Below are positions 44,049 to 53,813 of a DNA stretch of 64,000 bases, in pieces (position 1 is the first letter of the stretch; each line of letters opens with the position of its first letter). This DNA comes from Massilia aurea (GTDB taxonomy: Bacteria > Pseudomonadota > Gammaproteobacteria > Burkholderiales > Burkholderiaceae_D), in assembly GCF_014200505.1 (NCBI RefSeq), contig NZ_JACHBX010000001.1, forward strand, positions 496,001-560,000. The letters run 5' to 3'. The position numbers and the translations under genes were made by a program. The notes under the pieces are model-generated. The model had not been told where the DNA came from, did no database searches, and saw only the letters and a program-made list of their open reading frames with translations.

Positions 44049-45136
44049 GCGGTGGTTCCTTTTTGCCAGATCGAATGGGGCACCATGACGTCGCCGCGCA
44101 TGATGAGTCGGGCCGTGCGCAGCAGCGCGGCGCGCACGACGTTGTGCGGGTTGGCCGAATCGATGTCGAGTTCGACCGAAAACTCGCCGCCCGGATGCTC
44201 GACCGACAGTCGCCCGCTATCGGCTGGCGCGACGGCCAGGTCGTCGGCCACCGACCCGTCGAGCATGCAGGCGGTGGCCACCGTGACGGCCGCCAGGACG
44301 CCGATCGCGTCGTGGCAGACATGGGGAATGAAGCTGCGGGTGCTGATGCTGCCGCCTTCACGCGGGGCGGCGATCAGCGTCATCTTGGGGTAGTTCTTGC
44401 TGCTGACGTCGCCCAGGCCCATTGCGTGGCCGCACGCCAGGCGCAGCGTTTCGAGCCGTGTGCGCAGCGCGGTGTCGGCGTTCAGGTCGGCCACGCTTTC
44501 ATAGCCACTGCGTCCGAGCGCATCGGCGCGCAAGATCACGAGCGGCATGCCGTTGTCGATGCAGGTCACGTCGACGCCATCGATGACGTCGCGCACGTTG
44601 CGGGTCGGGAGCAGGCTGGCGCAGACCGAGCCGGCCGTGTCGAGAAACGCGATCTCTACCGGAGCGGCGCTGCCGGGCACGCCGTCGATGCGGGCGTCGC
44701 CTTCATAGGCGACGCGTCCGCCCGGCGTCTGCACGGTCATGTCGCATTGCATGCCGGTGTTGAGTGTCAGCACGCGCAAGGTGGTGGTGTCGCCCTGTGC
44801 TGCAGCCAGGCCCGTCTCGAGCGCGAACGGCGCCACGGCGGCCAGCATGTTGCCGCAGTTGGCGGTGCTGTCCACGCTGTCGCCGGCCGGTTGTATCTGG
44901 ACGAACAGGAAATCGAGGTCGACGCCGGGCGTCGTGCTCTTGCGCACGATGCCGGCCTTCGAGGTCAACGGATGTGCGCCGCCCAGGCCATCGATCTGGC
45001 GCGGATCGGGAGAGCCGAGCACGGCCAGCAGCACACGGTCGCGTGTCGCGGTATCGGACGGCAGGTCGGCCTCGCAAAAGAACGGGCCACGCGAGGTGCC
45101 GCCGCGCATGAACAGGGTAGGGATGGAAGTTTGCAT
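44045..45136 (-). CDS. galD: 4-Oxalomesaconate tautomerase GalD (PrpF family)
   Basis: 363-aa PrpF-family isomerase converting keto and enol forms of 4-oxalomesaconate in gallate/protocatechuate degradation. Signatures: TLFMRGGTSRGPFF, GLGGAHPLTSKAGIV (substrate-binding Ser/Lys region) and STANCGNMLAAVAPFA with the catalytic Cys. The start at 45136 (MQTSIPTLF) is family-typical; the upstream ATG at 45163 is less so. First gene of the ligIKJ operon, divergent from the LysR regulator. Confidence 0.91.
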   Translation of the reverse strand: MQTSIPTLFMRGGTSRGPFFCEADLPSDTATRDRVLLAVLGSPDPRQIDGLGGAHPLTSKAGIVRKSTTPGVDLDFLFVQIQPAGDSVDSTANCGNMLAAVAPFALETGLAAAQGDTTTLRVLTLNTGMQCDMTVQTPGGRVAYEGDARIDGVPGSAAPVEIAFLDTAGSVCASLLPTRNVRDVIDGVDVTCIDNGMPLVILRADALGRSGYESVADLNADTALRTRLETLRLACGHAMGLGDVSSKNYPKMTLIAAPREGGSISTRSFIPHVCHDAIGVLAAVTVATACMLDGSVADDLAVAPADSGRLSVEHPGGEFSVELDIDSANPHNVVRAALLRTARLIMRGDVMVPHSIWQKGTTA

Positions 45137-45192
45137 GGGATGGATTGTGGCGTGCCTGTTCATCGCCGGACAGGCCGCGCGCGATCTACCAG

Positions 45193-45210
45193 CTATAACA
45201 GCTTGCTATA
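45193..45210. promoter_or_regulatory. Candidate LysR operator, copy 1
   Basis: ctataacagcttgctata lies between divergent galD and the LysR gene. It has a T-n11-A character with weak dyad symmetry (TATA...TATA). A variant matching 15 of 18 positions lies at the other end of the regulator gene, which supports a role in binding. Confidence 0.55.
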
Positions 45211-45247
45211 TCATCTGCCCGATTGAAACAAAAAAGAGGGTATGGTG

Positions 45248-46165
45248 ATGGATCTGAAGCAGCTTTCCTACTTCGTCCGTGTGGCCGAAATGGGCAGTTT
45301 CACGCGTGCGTCGATTGTGCTCGACATCGCGCAGCCGGCGCTGAGTCGTCAGGTGCGCCTGCTTGAAGTGGAGTTGCGCCAGAACCTCTTGATACGCAAT
45401 GGCCGGGGCATCACGCTGACCGAGGCCGGCAAGGTGCTGCTCGAACACAGCCGGGGCGTGCTGCACCAGATGGAGCGCCTGCGCGAAGAATTGTCGCGGG
45501 TGCGCGGCTCGCTCGCCGGGCGCGTCGCCGTGGGCCTGCCACCGACGCTGGGCCGCATCCTGGCCGTGCCGCTGACGCGCGAATTCAAGGCGCGGATGCC
45601 CGACGCCACGCTGGCGATCGTCGACGGCCTGTCGAAAACGATGCAGGAATCGCTGCTGACCGGCCAGCTCGATATCGCCCTGGTCTACAACGCGCTGCCG
45701 ACGCCGGGCATTGAGCTGCGGCCACTGCTGCAGGACGAACTGCTGCTGGTGCAGGGCCGCCTGGACCAGGTCGTGGAAAACGGTCCGGTCGAGCTGGCCG
45801 ATATTGCCGACTATCCGTTGATCATTCCGGGGCGTCCCAATGCGCTGCGGATGCATGTCGAAACGGCGCTGCTCAATATCAGCGCCCAGCCGCGCATCGC
45901 GATGGAAGTCAACAGCGTCGCCACCATCCTCGATCTGGTGGCCGATGGCGTGGGCTGCGCCATTCTGTCGCCGCACGCGGTACTGACGGCGGCGCAGCCG
46001 GAGCGCTTCACGCTGCGGCGGATTGTCAATCCGGGGCTGTTTCCGCTGCTGTCGCTGGCCACCAGCGCCGACCGGCCGGCGACCAGCACCCAGCAGGCGA
46101 CGCTGGACATGCTCGAACGCATTGCGCGCGAGGTGCTCCAGCCTGCCGATACGGCCGAGCTATAA
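45248..46165 (+). CDS. LysR-type regulator of the gallate/PDC cluster
   Basis: 305-aa LysR regulator, divergent from galD. HTH: DLKQLSYFVRVAEMGSFTRAS with AQPALSRQVRLLEVELRQNL. Effector domain: LAGRVAVGLPPTLGRILAVPL and VADGVGCAILSPHAVL. The start at 45248 (MDLKQL) was preferred over ATG 45242 as it fits the family and the spacing to AAGAGG. Flanking candidate operators suggest it controls the catabolic operon and the downstream transport genes; its inducer may be a pathway intermediate. Confidence 0.88.
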   Translation: MDLKQLSYFVRVAEMGSFTRASIVLDIAQPALSRQVRLLEVELRQNLLIRNGRGITLTEAGKVLLEHSRGVLHQMERLREELSRVRGSLAGRVAVGLPPTLGRILAVPLTREFKARMPDATLAIVDGLSKTMQESLLTGQLDIALVYNALPTPGIELRPLLQDELLLVQGRLDQVVENGPVELADIADYPLIIPGRPNALRMHVETALLNISAQPRIAMEVNSVATILDLVADGVGCAILSPHAVLTAAQPERFTLRRIVNPGLFPLLSLATSADRPATSTQQATLDMLERIAREVLQPADTAEL

Positions 46166-46177
46166 CAGAATGCGATA
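46160..46177. promoter_or_regulatory. Candidate LysR operator, copy 2
   Basis: ctataacagaatgcgata overlaps the LysR stop codon and precedes the solute-binding protein gene. It matches copy 1 at 15 of 18 positions. If both sites are bound, the regulator controls catabolic and uptake genes together. Confidence 0.5.
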
Positions 46178-46292
46178 GCTGATAGGTGTCACACGTGGTT
46201 GTTGGGCTGTGGACAGAATTCAATAATGGCCGCTCAGAGCATCCATTCACAACAGGCGCTACCAAAGCGCCGAACCACAACCGAGACAATCT

Positions 46293-47279
46293 ATGATTCC
46301 GCAAAAGAAACAATGGCTGGCCATCGGCCTTGCCGCGCTCGGCGTTTGTACGAGCGCCACCGCTGCCGCCGCTGATGCTGCCGGGTATCCCAAAAAAGCG
46401 ATCACCATCGTGGTGCCGTTCGGGCCGGGTGGCGTGGCCGACCTGACGGTGCGCATGGTGGCGCAGAAAATGGCGGTGTCGATGAAGCAGCCGATCATTG
46501 TCGAGAACCGCCCCGGCGCCGGCGGTGTCGTGGCCGCGAATACGGTCGCCAAGGCCAGTCCTGATGGCTACACGCTGCTCTTGATGAGCAATGGCACGGC
46601 GGTCAGCGCCAACCTGTTCAAGAAGCTGCCTTACGACACCCAGAAGGACTTCACGCCGATCTCGACGCTGGGGTACTTCGATCTGGCCCTGCTGGTCAAT
46701 CCGAAGTTGCCCGTCAAGTCGGTCGGCGAACTGATCGCGTACGCCAAGGCCAATCCGGGCAAGCTCAATATCGGTACGATCAACCGGGGCAGCACGCAGA
46801 ACCTGGCGGCCGAGCTGTTCGTGTCGATGGCGGGCATGGATGCGCTGGTCGTGCCCTACAAAGGCTCACCCGAAGTGCTCACGGCAACCACCACGGGCGA
46901 GCTGGATGCCGCCTTCGAGATCCTCAGCCCGGCACTGCCGCAGATCAAGGCGGGCACCGTCAAGGCCATCGCCGTGACGTCGGCCAAGCGTTTTTCGGGC
47001 TTGCCGAACGTGCCGACCGTGGCCGAGAGCGGTCTGCCGAACTACCAGGCCACGAGCTGGAATGCGTTGGCTGCACCCGCGAAAACGCCGCAACCGATCG
47101 TCGATCGCCTGCATCGCGAGATCAATGCCGCCGTGGCCATGCCGGATGTGAAGGCACGCCTGCTGGGGCTGGGCATCGTGGCCCAGGGTGCAACGCCGGT
47201 TGCAACGGCCACGCTGCTCAAGACCGATATCGCGAAGTGGGGCGCCGTGATTACCAAGGCCGGCATCGAGAAGCAGTAA
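46293..47279 (+). CDS. Bug-family tripartite tricarboxylate transporter substrate-binding protein
   Basis: 328-aa periplasmic binding protein of the Bug/TctC family. Signal peptide ending TAAAA; mature signatures YPKKAITIVVPFGPGGVADLTVRMVAQKM, VENRPGAGGVVAANTVAKASPDGYTLL and PYKGSPEVLTATTTGELDAAFE. The TctA/TctB membrane subunits are not in the window, as is common for Bug proteins in Burkholderiales. Context suggests a carboxylated aromatic or PDC-like ligand, but this is inference. Confidence 0.9.
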   Translation: MIPQKKQWLAIGLAALGVCTSATAAAADAAGYPKKAITIVVPFGPGGVADLTVRMVAQKMAVSMKQPIIVENRPGAGGVVAANTVAKASPDGYTLLLMSNGTAVSANLFKKLPYDTQKDFTPISTLGYFDLALLVNPKLPVKSVGELIAYAKANPGKLNIGTINRGSTQNLAAELFVSMAGMDALVVPYKGSPEVLTATTTGELDAAFEILSPALPQIKAGTVKAIAVTSAKRFSGLPNVPTVAESGLPNYQATSWNALAAPAKTPQPIVDRLHREINAAVAMPDVKARLLGLGIVAQGATPVATATLLKTDIAKWGAVITKAGIEKQ

Positions 47280-47358
47280 GACCCCGCGTCCCCGCGGCGC
47301 GTCACGGCGCCCGGCGGCGGCACGCAGCGCGTGCCCAACCCATCAGAGACCATCAATA

Positions 47359-48384
47359 ATGAGACAGTTTTACTGCATGCGCTTCGGCGCAGGCCTTCTT
47401 GCGGCTAGTGTTTCGTGCGGCGTCGTTGCGCAGGAAGCGACACCAATTCAGCTGTATGGCCTGATCGGCGCCTATGGCGCGAAGATCGAGCGCAGCGGCG
47501 ATCCGAAAGCCGTAACCCTGGTCGGTCATGGCGGCTTGACCACGTCCTATATCGGCGTACGCGGATCGGAAAGCCTGGGGGGCGGCTACAAGGTGCTATT
47601 CGCGCTGGAAAGCTTCTTCCAGACCGACACCGGTGGCCAGGGCCGCAGCACGAACGATCCGCTGTTTTCACGCAATGCCTATGTCGGCATCGAAGGCGGC
47701 TTCGGCCGGGTAACGGTGGGGCGCCAAACTAATCCCACCTATATCAATATGGGCATGGTCAGCCCGTTCGGGATCTCGGTCGTGTTTTCGCCGCTGGTGC
47801 TGCATTCGTTCGTGGCGAGCTATAACGGCGCACTGATCGGCGACACCGTCTGGAACAATGCGCTCCAGTACACGACGCCGCGCACGAACGGCCTCTTGGC
47901 CAATGTGATCGTCGGCGCCGGGGAAACCGCCGGCAGCGCCGGTACCGCGAACGTGGGCCTGCATGCCAACTACGTCAAGGGCGCGTTCACGGCCGTGTTG
48001 TCCGCGCAGCGCTTCCGGGTACCGGTGACGGCGCCCCTGACGCAGCAGAAAGGGTATTTGCTCGGCGCGGCCTACGACTTCAAGGTGGCCAAACTGCATG
48101 GCGCGATGGTGCGCTCGTCGGCCGACGGGACAGTCAATGAAACGCGGACCCGGGATGTGGGGATCAAGGTGCCGGTCACGGCGCAAGGGGCGCTGCTGGC
48201 GGAATTCGCGCACACACGGCGTACGCGCGCCGTTCTGCCCGAGAACGTGCGCAAGACGATGTCGTTCGGGTACGACCACTTCTTGTCGAAGCGCACCGAC
48301 GTGTATGCGGTGTATATGCGCGATAAGCAGACGGGGTTTGATGGCGGTAACAGCGTGGCGCTGGGCCTGCGGCATGCGTTCTAG
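47359..48384 (+). CDS. Gram-negative porin
   Basis: 341-aa outer-membrane porin of the betaproteobacterial general porin family. Signal peptide (cleavage likely after VVAQ region), then PIQLYGLIGAYGAK, SYIGVRGSESLGGGYKVLFALESFF, GGFGRVTVGRQTNPTY and C-terminal ALGLRHAF with terminal Phe. It differs clearly from the porin at 22976-24016. Placed after the binding protein, it may serve uptake of the same aromatic acid. Its stop shares CTAG with the stop of the convergent GIY-YIG gene. Confidence 0.9.
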   Translation: MRQFYCMRFGAGLLAASVSCGVVAQEATPIQLYGLIGAYGAKIERSGDPKAVTLVGHGGLTTSYIGVRGSESLGGGYKVLFALESFFQTDTGGQGRSTNDPLFSRNAYVGIEGGFGRVTVGRQTNPTYINMGMVSPFGISVVFSPLVLHSFVASYNGALIGDTVWNNALQYTTPRTNGLLANVIVGAGETAGSAGTANVGLHANYVKGAFTAVLSAQRFRVPVTAPLTQQKGYLLGAAYDFKVAKLHGAMVRSSADGTVNETRTRDVGIKVPVTAQGALLAEFAHTRRTRAVLPENVRKTMSFGYDHFLSKRTDVYAVYMRDKQTGFDGGNSVALGLRHAF

Positions 48385-48671
48385 ACGATCTCGTGGTACA
48401 GGTCGCGCCACAGTGGATTGACGGACTGGATCAGGTTGACTTTCCAGTTGCGTTTCCAGGATTTGAGGCGTTTTTCGCGCGTGATGGCTTCGCGGATATC
48501 GGTGTGGATCTCGTACCAGACAAGGCGGTTGATGCAGTACTTTTTTGTGAAGCTGGCGGCAGCCGCTTCGCGGTGTTGCCAGATGCGTTTGATTAGGTCA
48601 GAGGTAACGCCGATGTAGAGGGTGCCGTAGGGGCGGCTGGCCAGGATGTAGACGTAAGATGGTTTGTCCAT
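48381..48671 (-). CDS. GIY-YIG family protein, 96 aa (UPF0213-like)
   Basis: Small single-domain GIY-YIG protein. It begins MDKPSYVYILASRPYGTLYIGVTSDLIKR, where YVYIL and LYIGVT are the two GIY-YIG strands, followed by KLVYYE-like INRLVWYEIHTDIREAITREK with the conserved Glu. Function of this stand-alone family is unproven; nuclease activity is only presumed. It overlaps the porin by 4 bases tail to tail and borders a cluster of palindromic repeats. Confidence 0.85.
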   Translation of the reverse strand: MDKPSYVYILASRPYGTLYIGVTSDLIKRIWQHREAAAASFTKKYCINRLVWYEIHTDIREAITREKRLKSWKRNWKVNLIQSVNPLWRDLYHEIV

Positions 48672-48724
48672 GGCGTCTACTGTGCGTTCACGGCGTTATT
48701 CGAGTTTGTGGCCGCTCAGAGTAA

Positions 48725-48851
48725 CTTGGGTTCCCGCCTGCGCGGGAACGACGGGGTGGGGTGGTACTTGGGTTCCCGCCCGCGCGGGAACGACGGTTTT
48801 CAGGTTACCTGCAACATCAGCACGTCGTTCCCGCGAAGGCGGGAACCCAAG
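48725..48851. repeat. Cluster of three GGTTCCCGC palindromic repeats (family B)
   Basis: Copies ttgggttcccgcctgcgcgg (48726 on) and ttgggttcccgcccgcgcgg (48769 on), both continuing gaacgacgg, and an inverted copy cgtcgttcccgcgaaggcgg ending gaacccaag (48823-48851). Each unit is a near-perfect palindrome. The same family forms part of the tandem array at 62707-63198. Confidence 0.88.
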
Positions 48852-48879
48852 CAAGCATGCACATCGCAACCGCCAAAAA

Positions 48880-48901
48880 AAAGCCGCCCTTGGGCGGCTT
48901 T
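48880..48901 (-). terminator. argG terminator
   Basis: 10-bp stem aaagccgccc / gggcggcttt with a 2-base loop, followed on the minus strand by a run of T (complement of the A8 stretch). It is 18 bases beyond the argG stop. Confidence 0.88.
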
Positions 48902-48918
48902 GTCATTCACCAACCGGC

Positions 48919-50151
48919 TTACTGCCCGCGCTTGGCGCGTGCTTTGGCCGCAATCCGCATGCGCAGCGCGTTGAGCTTGATGAAGCCGCCAGCGTCAGCC
49001 TGGTTGTACGCACCGCCATCTTCGTCGAACGTTGCGATGTTCATGTCGAACAGCGAATCGGTCTTCGAATCGCGCGACACGACGATCACATTGCCCTTGT
49101 ACAGCTTGATGCGCACCCAGCCGTTGACGGTGGCTTGCGTGTGGTCGATCAGCGTCTGCAGTGCAACGCGTTCCGGCGCCCACCAGTAGCCGTTATAGAT
49201 CAGCGATGCGTAGCGTGGCATCAGGTCGTCTTTCAGGTGCGCCACTTCGCGGTCGAGCGTGATCGATTCGATGGCGCGGTGCGCGCGCAGCATGATCGTG
49301 CCGCCCGGGGTTTCGTAGCAGCCGCGCGACTTCATGCCGACGTAGCGGTTCTCCACCAGGTCCAGGCGGCCGATGCCGTGCTTGCCGCCCAGGCGGTTCA
49401 GCTCGGTCAGGACGGCGGCTGGCGACAGGCGCTTGCCATTCAGGCCGACAATGTCGCCGCGCTCGAATTCGACGTCCAGGTATTCCGCTTCGTCCGGCGC
49501 TGCTTCTGGCGAGACGGTCCAGCGCCACATCGATTCCTCGGCTTCGGCGCTCGGGTTTTCCAGGTGACGGCCTTCAAAGCTGATGTGCAGCAGGTTGGCG
49601 TCCATCGAGTACGGCGCGCCGCCGTTCTTGTGCTTCATGTCCACCGCGATGCCCGCGTCTTCCGCGTACTTCAGCAGTTTTTCGCGCGACAGCAGGTCCC
49701 ATTCACGCCATGGGGCGATGATCTTGACGTCCGGCTTGAGCGCATACGCGCCCAGCTCGAAACGCACCTGGTCGTTGCCCTTGCCGGTCGCGCCGTGCGA
49801 GACAGCGTCGGCGCCGGTTTCGTTGGCGATCTCGATCAGGCGCTTGGCGATCAGCGGCCGTGCGATCGACGTGCCCAGCAGGTATTCGCCTTCGTACACG
49901 GTGTTCGCGCGGAACATCGGGAAGACGAAGTCGCGCACGAATTCTTCACGCACGTCGTCGATATAGATATTCTCTGGCTTGATGCCGAACTTGATGGCCT
50001 TGGCGCGTGCCGGTTCCAGTTCTTCACCCTGGCCGAGGTCGGCGGTGAAGGTGACGATTTCGCAGCCGTAATTGTCTTGCAGCCATTTCAGGATGACGGA
50101 GGTGTCGAGGCCGCCAGAATAGGCCAGTACTACTTTCTTGATGTCGCTCAT
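48919..50151 (-). CDS. argG: Argininosuccinate synthase ArgG
   Basis: 410-aa cytosolic ligase joining citrulline and aspartate with ATP, penultimate arginine step. Signatures: [20 protein letters not shown] (PP-loop), [18 protein letters not shown] and [24 protein letters not shown]. The start at 50151 ([14 protein letters not shown]) is typical; the 27-codon upstream extension is not. argF lies 104 bases upstream on the same strand and may be co-transcribed. Confidence 0.96.
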   Translation of the reverse strand: MSDIKKVVLAYSGGLDTSVILKWLQDNYGCEIVTFTADLGQGEELEPARAKAIKFGIKPENIYIDDVREEFVRDFVFPMFRANTVYEGEYLLGTSIARPLIAKRLIEIANETGADAVSHGATGKGNDQVRFELGAYALKPDVKIIAPWREWDLLSREKLLKYAEDAGIAVDMKHKNGGAPYSMDANLLHISFEGRHLENPSAEAEESMWRWTVSPEAAPDEAEYLDVEFERGDIVGLNGKRLSPAAVLTELNRLGGKHGIGRLDLVENRYVGMKSRGCYETPGGTIMLRAHRAIESITLDREVAHLKDDLMPRYASLIYNGYWWAPERVALQTLIDHTQATVNGWVRIKLYKGNVIVVSRDSKTDSLFDMNIATFDEDGGAYNQADAGGFIKLNALRMRIAAKARAKRGQ

Positions 50152-50255
50152 GGGATGTTCCAGTGATGGAGGGAGGGTAATGGTCAGCTGGCTCGCAAAT
50201 CCAGCCCGGCAAGCGCCGGGATGGACGGCCAACGATCAAGCTTCAGGGGTAAAAA

Positions 50256-51182
<927 letters not shown>

Positions 51183-51263
51183 AAGTCTGTTCGTGTCTGC
51201 TGCGATGTTTGTCCCTTGAATTATAAGGGGAATTTCTTTCCGTTAGGGAAAGTAGTCAGGGCC

Positions 51264-52178
51264 TTAGTACAGGGTCTGCGCCGATTCGTGCAGCAATTGC
51301 CCGTAGAGTTCATGGCGGTGCTTCCAGATCTTGCCCGCTGCCACGGCGTCGAGAATGGCGCAGAACGGCTCGGCCAGATGGCGGCAGTTGTAGTACTTGC
51401 AGCCGCCCAGGTAGGGCTTGAACTCCACAAAAGCGCGCTCGAGCATGCCTTCGCTCAGGTGGTACAGGCCAAATTCCTGGAAGCCTGGCGAATCGATGAT
51501 CGCCCCGGCCTTGCCATCGACTTCCGGCAGCCAGTACAGGCGCGTGAACGTCGTCGTGTGCTTGCCGGTGTCGAGCGCGGCCGAGATTTCGCGTACGGCG
51601 ATATCGGCGTCCGGGATCAACAGGTTGATCAGCGACGACTTGCCCATGCCCGACTGGCCGATGAAGATCGACGACTGGCCGGCCAGCAGCGGCTTGAGGA
51701 TTTCAACGGTTTCTTCAGGATGTGCCTGGGCCGAGACCTCGTGCACCGGGTAGCCGAGGCGCGAATACTGCGCGGCGCGTTCGCGTGCGCGGGGCAGCAG
51801 GTCCGTCACGTCGGTCTTGTTGAGGATCAGGTGCGCCTCGATGCCGGCTGCCTCGCACGCCACCAGCGAGCGTGACACCAGGTCGTCGGCAAAGCCGGGC
51901 TCGGTGGCGATCACGACGAACAGGCGCGAGATGTTGGCGGCCAGCAGCTTGGATTTGTACTGGTCGGAGCGGTACAGCAGCGTGGTGCGCTCGGCGATGC
52001 GCTCGATCACGGCCTGGTTCTCGGACGTCCTGACCACGTGGACGACGTCGCCCACGGCCACATTGGTCTTCTTGCCGCGCGTGACGCACTGCAGTTTTTC
52101 GCCGTCGATGTCGGCCAGGTAGTGGCGGCCGTGGGCCGCGATGATGGTACCGGTCAGTTCAGTAGGGGATGCGCTCAT
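51264..52178 (-). CDS. rsgA: Ribosome small subunit-dependent GTPase RsgA
   Basis: 304-aa GTPase assisting 30S maturation. Circularly permuted G motifs in order: NKTD at 120-123 (G4), GQSGMGKS at 174-181 (G1), and DSPGFQEF (G3). N-terminal OB fold, and a C-terminal zinc knuckle C-x4-C-x-H-x5-C in GGCKYYNCRHLAEPFC. It overlaps phhB by 4 bases; phhB overlaps the protease gene likewise, giving a three-gene operon. Confidence 0.95.
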   Translation of the reverse strand: MSASPTELTGTIIAAHGRHYLADIDGEKLQCVTRGKKTNVAVGDVVHVVRTSENQAVIERIAERTTLLYRSDQYKSKLLAANISRLFVVIATEPGFADDLVSRSLVACEAAGIEAHLILNKTDVTDLLPRARERAAQYSRLGYPVHEVSAQAHPEETVEILKPLLAGQSSIFIGQSGMGKSSLINLLIPDADIAVREISAALDTGKHTTTFTRLYWLPEVDGKAGAIIDSPGFQEFGLYHLSEGMLERAFVEFKPYLGGCKYYNCRHLAEPFCAILDAVAAGKIWKHRHELYGQLLHESAQTLY

Positions 52179-52507
52179 GCGTTTTCCTGGTTGAGGTACA
52201 GCGCATTGGCTTTCGCGGCGCAGATAAAGTCGTTGTCGGACAGCGCGCTGCCCGCGGAATGGGTGGTCCAGCTGACGCGGCAGGTGGTGTAGCCCACCGT
52301 CATCTCGGGGTGATGGTCTTCGTGCTCGGCCAGCGTTGCCACCGCATTGACGAATGCGATCGTGGCGCGGTAGTCGGGCAGCGTGAAGGTGCGCGCCAGA
52401 ACGTTGTCGGCCACGCTCCAGCCGGGTACTTCGTGCAGCAGCGTGGCGATGGCTGCCCTGTCGAGTGCAACCCCTTGCCGCGTACAGTGGCGCTGTTCCA
52501 GTTTCAT
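52175..52507 (-). CDS. phhB: Pterin-4a-carbinolamine dehydratase
   Basis: 110-aa enzyme that dehydrates 4a-hydroxytetrahydropterin, recycling the cofactor of aromatic amino acid hydroxylases. The catalytic motif is AEHEDHHPEMTVGY, preceded by WSVADNVLARTFTLPDY. Length typical. phhA is not in the window. Overlaps rsgA and the M48 protease by 4 bases each. Confidence 0.92.
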   Translation of the reverse strand: MKLEQRHCTRQGVALDRAAIATLLHEVPGWSVADNVLARTFTLPDYRATIAFVNAVATLAEHEDHHPEMTVGYTTCRVSWTTHSAGSALSDNDFICAAKANALYLNQENA

Positions 52508-53766
52508 GCGGCCGCCATCGTCAGGCGCTTGACCCGGACCGACGCCGGCGGATGCGAATCATAGAACGCGGAGTGCAGCGGATCGGGCGTCAGCGTCGAT
52601 GCATTGTCTTCGTACATCTTCACCAGCGCCGACACTAGGTCGCGGTGGTCGGTGTGCTGCGCAGCAAAAGCGTCAGCCTCGAATTCATGCTTGCGCGACG
52701 TGATTGAGCTCAGCGGCGCGAGCACAAAGGTGAACACCGGCAGCACGAGGATGAACAGGATCAGCGCCATGCCGTCGTTCGACGCGTTCATGAACGGCAG
52801 CACGCCCAGGCCCGTGTAGAACCAGGCCTGGCCTTTCAGGTAGCCGAGCAGGGCCAGGAAGGCCAGCGAGATCGCGAACATCGTCGCCACGCGCTTGACG
52901 ATGTGGCGCAGCTTGAAGTGGCCCAGTTCGTGCGCGAGCACGGCTTCGATTTCCTGTGGCTCCAGGCGCGACAGCAGCGTGTCGAAGAACACGATGCGCT
53001 TGGCCCGGCCAAAGCCCGAGAAATACGCGTTGCCGTGGGCGCTGCGCTTGCTGCCATCCATGACGAACAGGCCGCGCGACGCAAAGCCCACGCGCGTCAT
53101 CAGGCCATCGATGCGCGCTTTGAGGCTGACATCGGCCAGTGGCGTGAATTTGTTGAACAGCGGCGCGATGACGGTCGGGTAGAACGCGATCATCAGGAGC
53201 TGGAACCCGCTCCAGACGAACCACGTGTACAGCCACCACAGCGAACCGCTTGCTTCCATCAGCTTGAGCACGACCCACAGCAGCGGCAGGCCGATCAGCG
53301 TGCCCACGAACGTGCTTTTGACCAGGTCGCCCCACCACAGGCCTGGCGTCATCTTGTTGAAGCCGAAGCGCTGCTCGAGGACAAACTGACGATACCAGTC
53401 GAGCGGCAGGTCGAGCACACTGGCGATCACGGCAAACGCGACGACCAGCACCAGCTGGTGCATCAGGCCGGGGCCGGTGAATGGCAGGATCACCAGCGAC
53501 AGCAGTTGCAGGCCGCCCATCAGCGTGAAGCCGATCAGGACAATGGCGCCCCACAGCGTGCCGATCAGGCCGAGCCGGGTTTTGGCAACGGTGTAGTCGG
53601 CCGCTTTCTGGTGCGCCGCGAGCGGCACTTTCGGCGCAAACTCGGCCGGCACGCTGGCGCGGTGGCGCGCGATATGCCGGATATGGCGCGCGGCCAGCCA
53701 GGTGCGCAGCGACAACGTGAGCAGCAGGAAAACGACGAACAAAACCGAAAACGCGAATGAAGACAT
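52504..53766 (-). CDS. M48 family membrane metalloprotease (Ste24-like)
   Basis: 420-aa integral-membrane zinc protease related to CAAX prenyl protease 1. Six or so membrane helices surround the zinc site HELGH in EAVLAHELGHFKLRHIVKR, with third ligand in HEFEADAFA. FVLEQRFGFNKMTPGLWWGDLVKS is the conserved N-terminal family stretch. Bacteria lack the CAAX pathway, so it probably acts in membrane protein quality control; substrates are unknown. First gene of the operon with phhB and rsgA. Confidence 0.92.
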   Translation of the reverse strand: MSSFAFSVLFVVFLLLTLSLRTWLAARHIRHIARHRASVPAEFAPKVPLAAHQKAADYTVAKTRLGLIGTLWGAIVLIGFTLMGGLQLLSLVILPFTGPGLMHQLVLVVAFAVIASVLDLPLDWYRQFVLEQRFGFNKMTPGLWWGDLVKSTFVGTLIGLPLLWVVLKLMEASGSLWWLYTWFVWSGFQLLMIAFYPTVIAPLFNKFTPLADVSLKARIDGLMTRVGFASRGLFVMDGSKRSAHGNAYFSGFGRAKRIVFFDTLLSRLEPQEIEAVLAHELGHFKLRHIVKRVATMFAISLAFLALLGYLKGQAWFYTGLGVLPFMNASNDGMALILFILVLPVFTFVLAPLSSITSRKHEFEADAFAAQHTDHRDLVSALVKMYEDNASTLTPDPLHSAFYDSHPPASVRVKRLTMAAA

Positions 53767-53813
53767 TCTGTGCCTGTGAGAAAATGCAGGATTGATTAGG
53801 CAAAGAGAGAATT

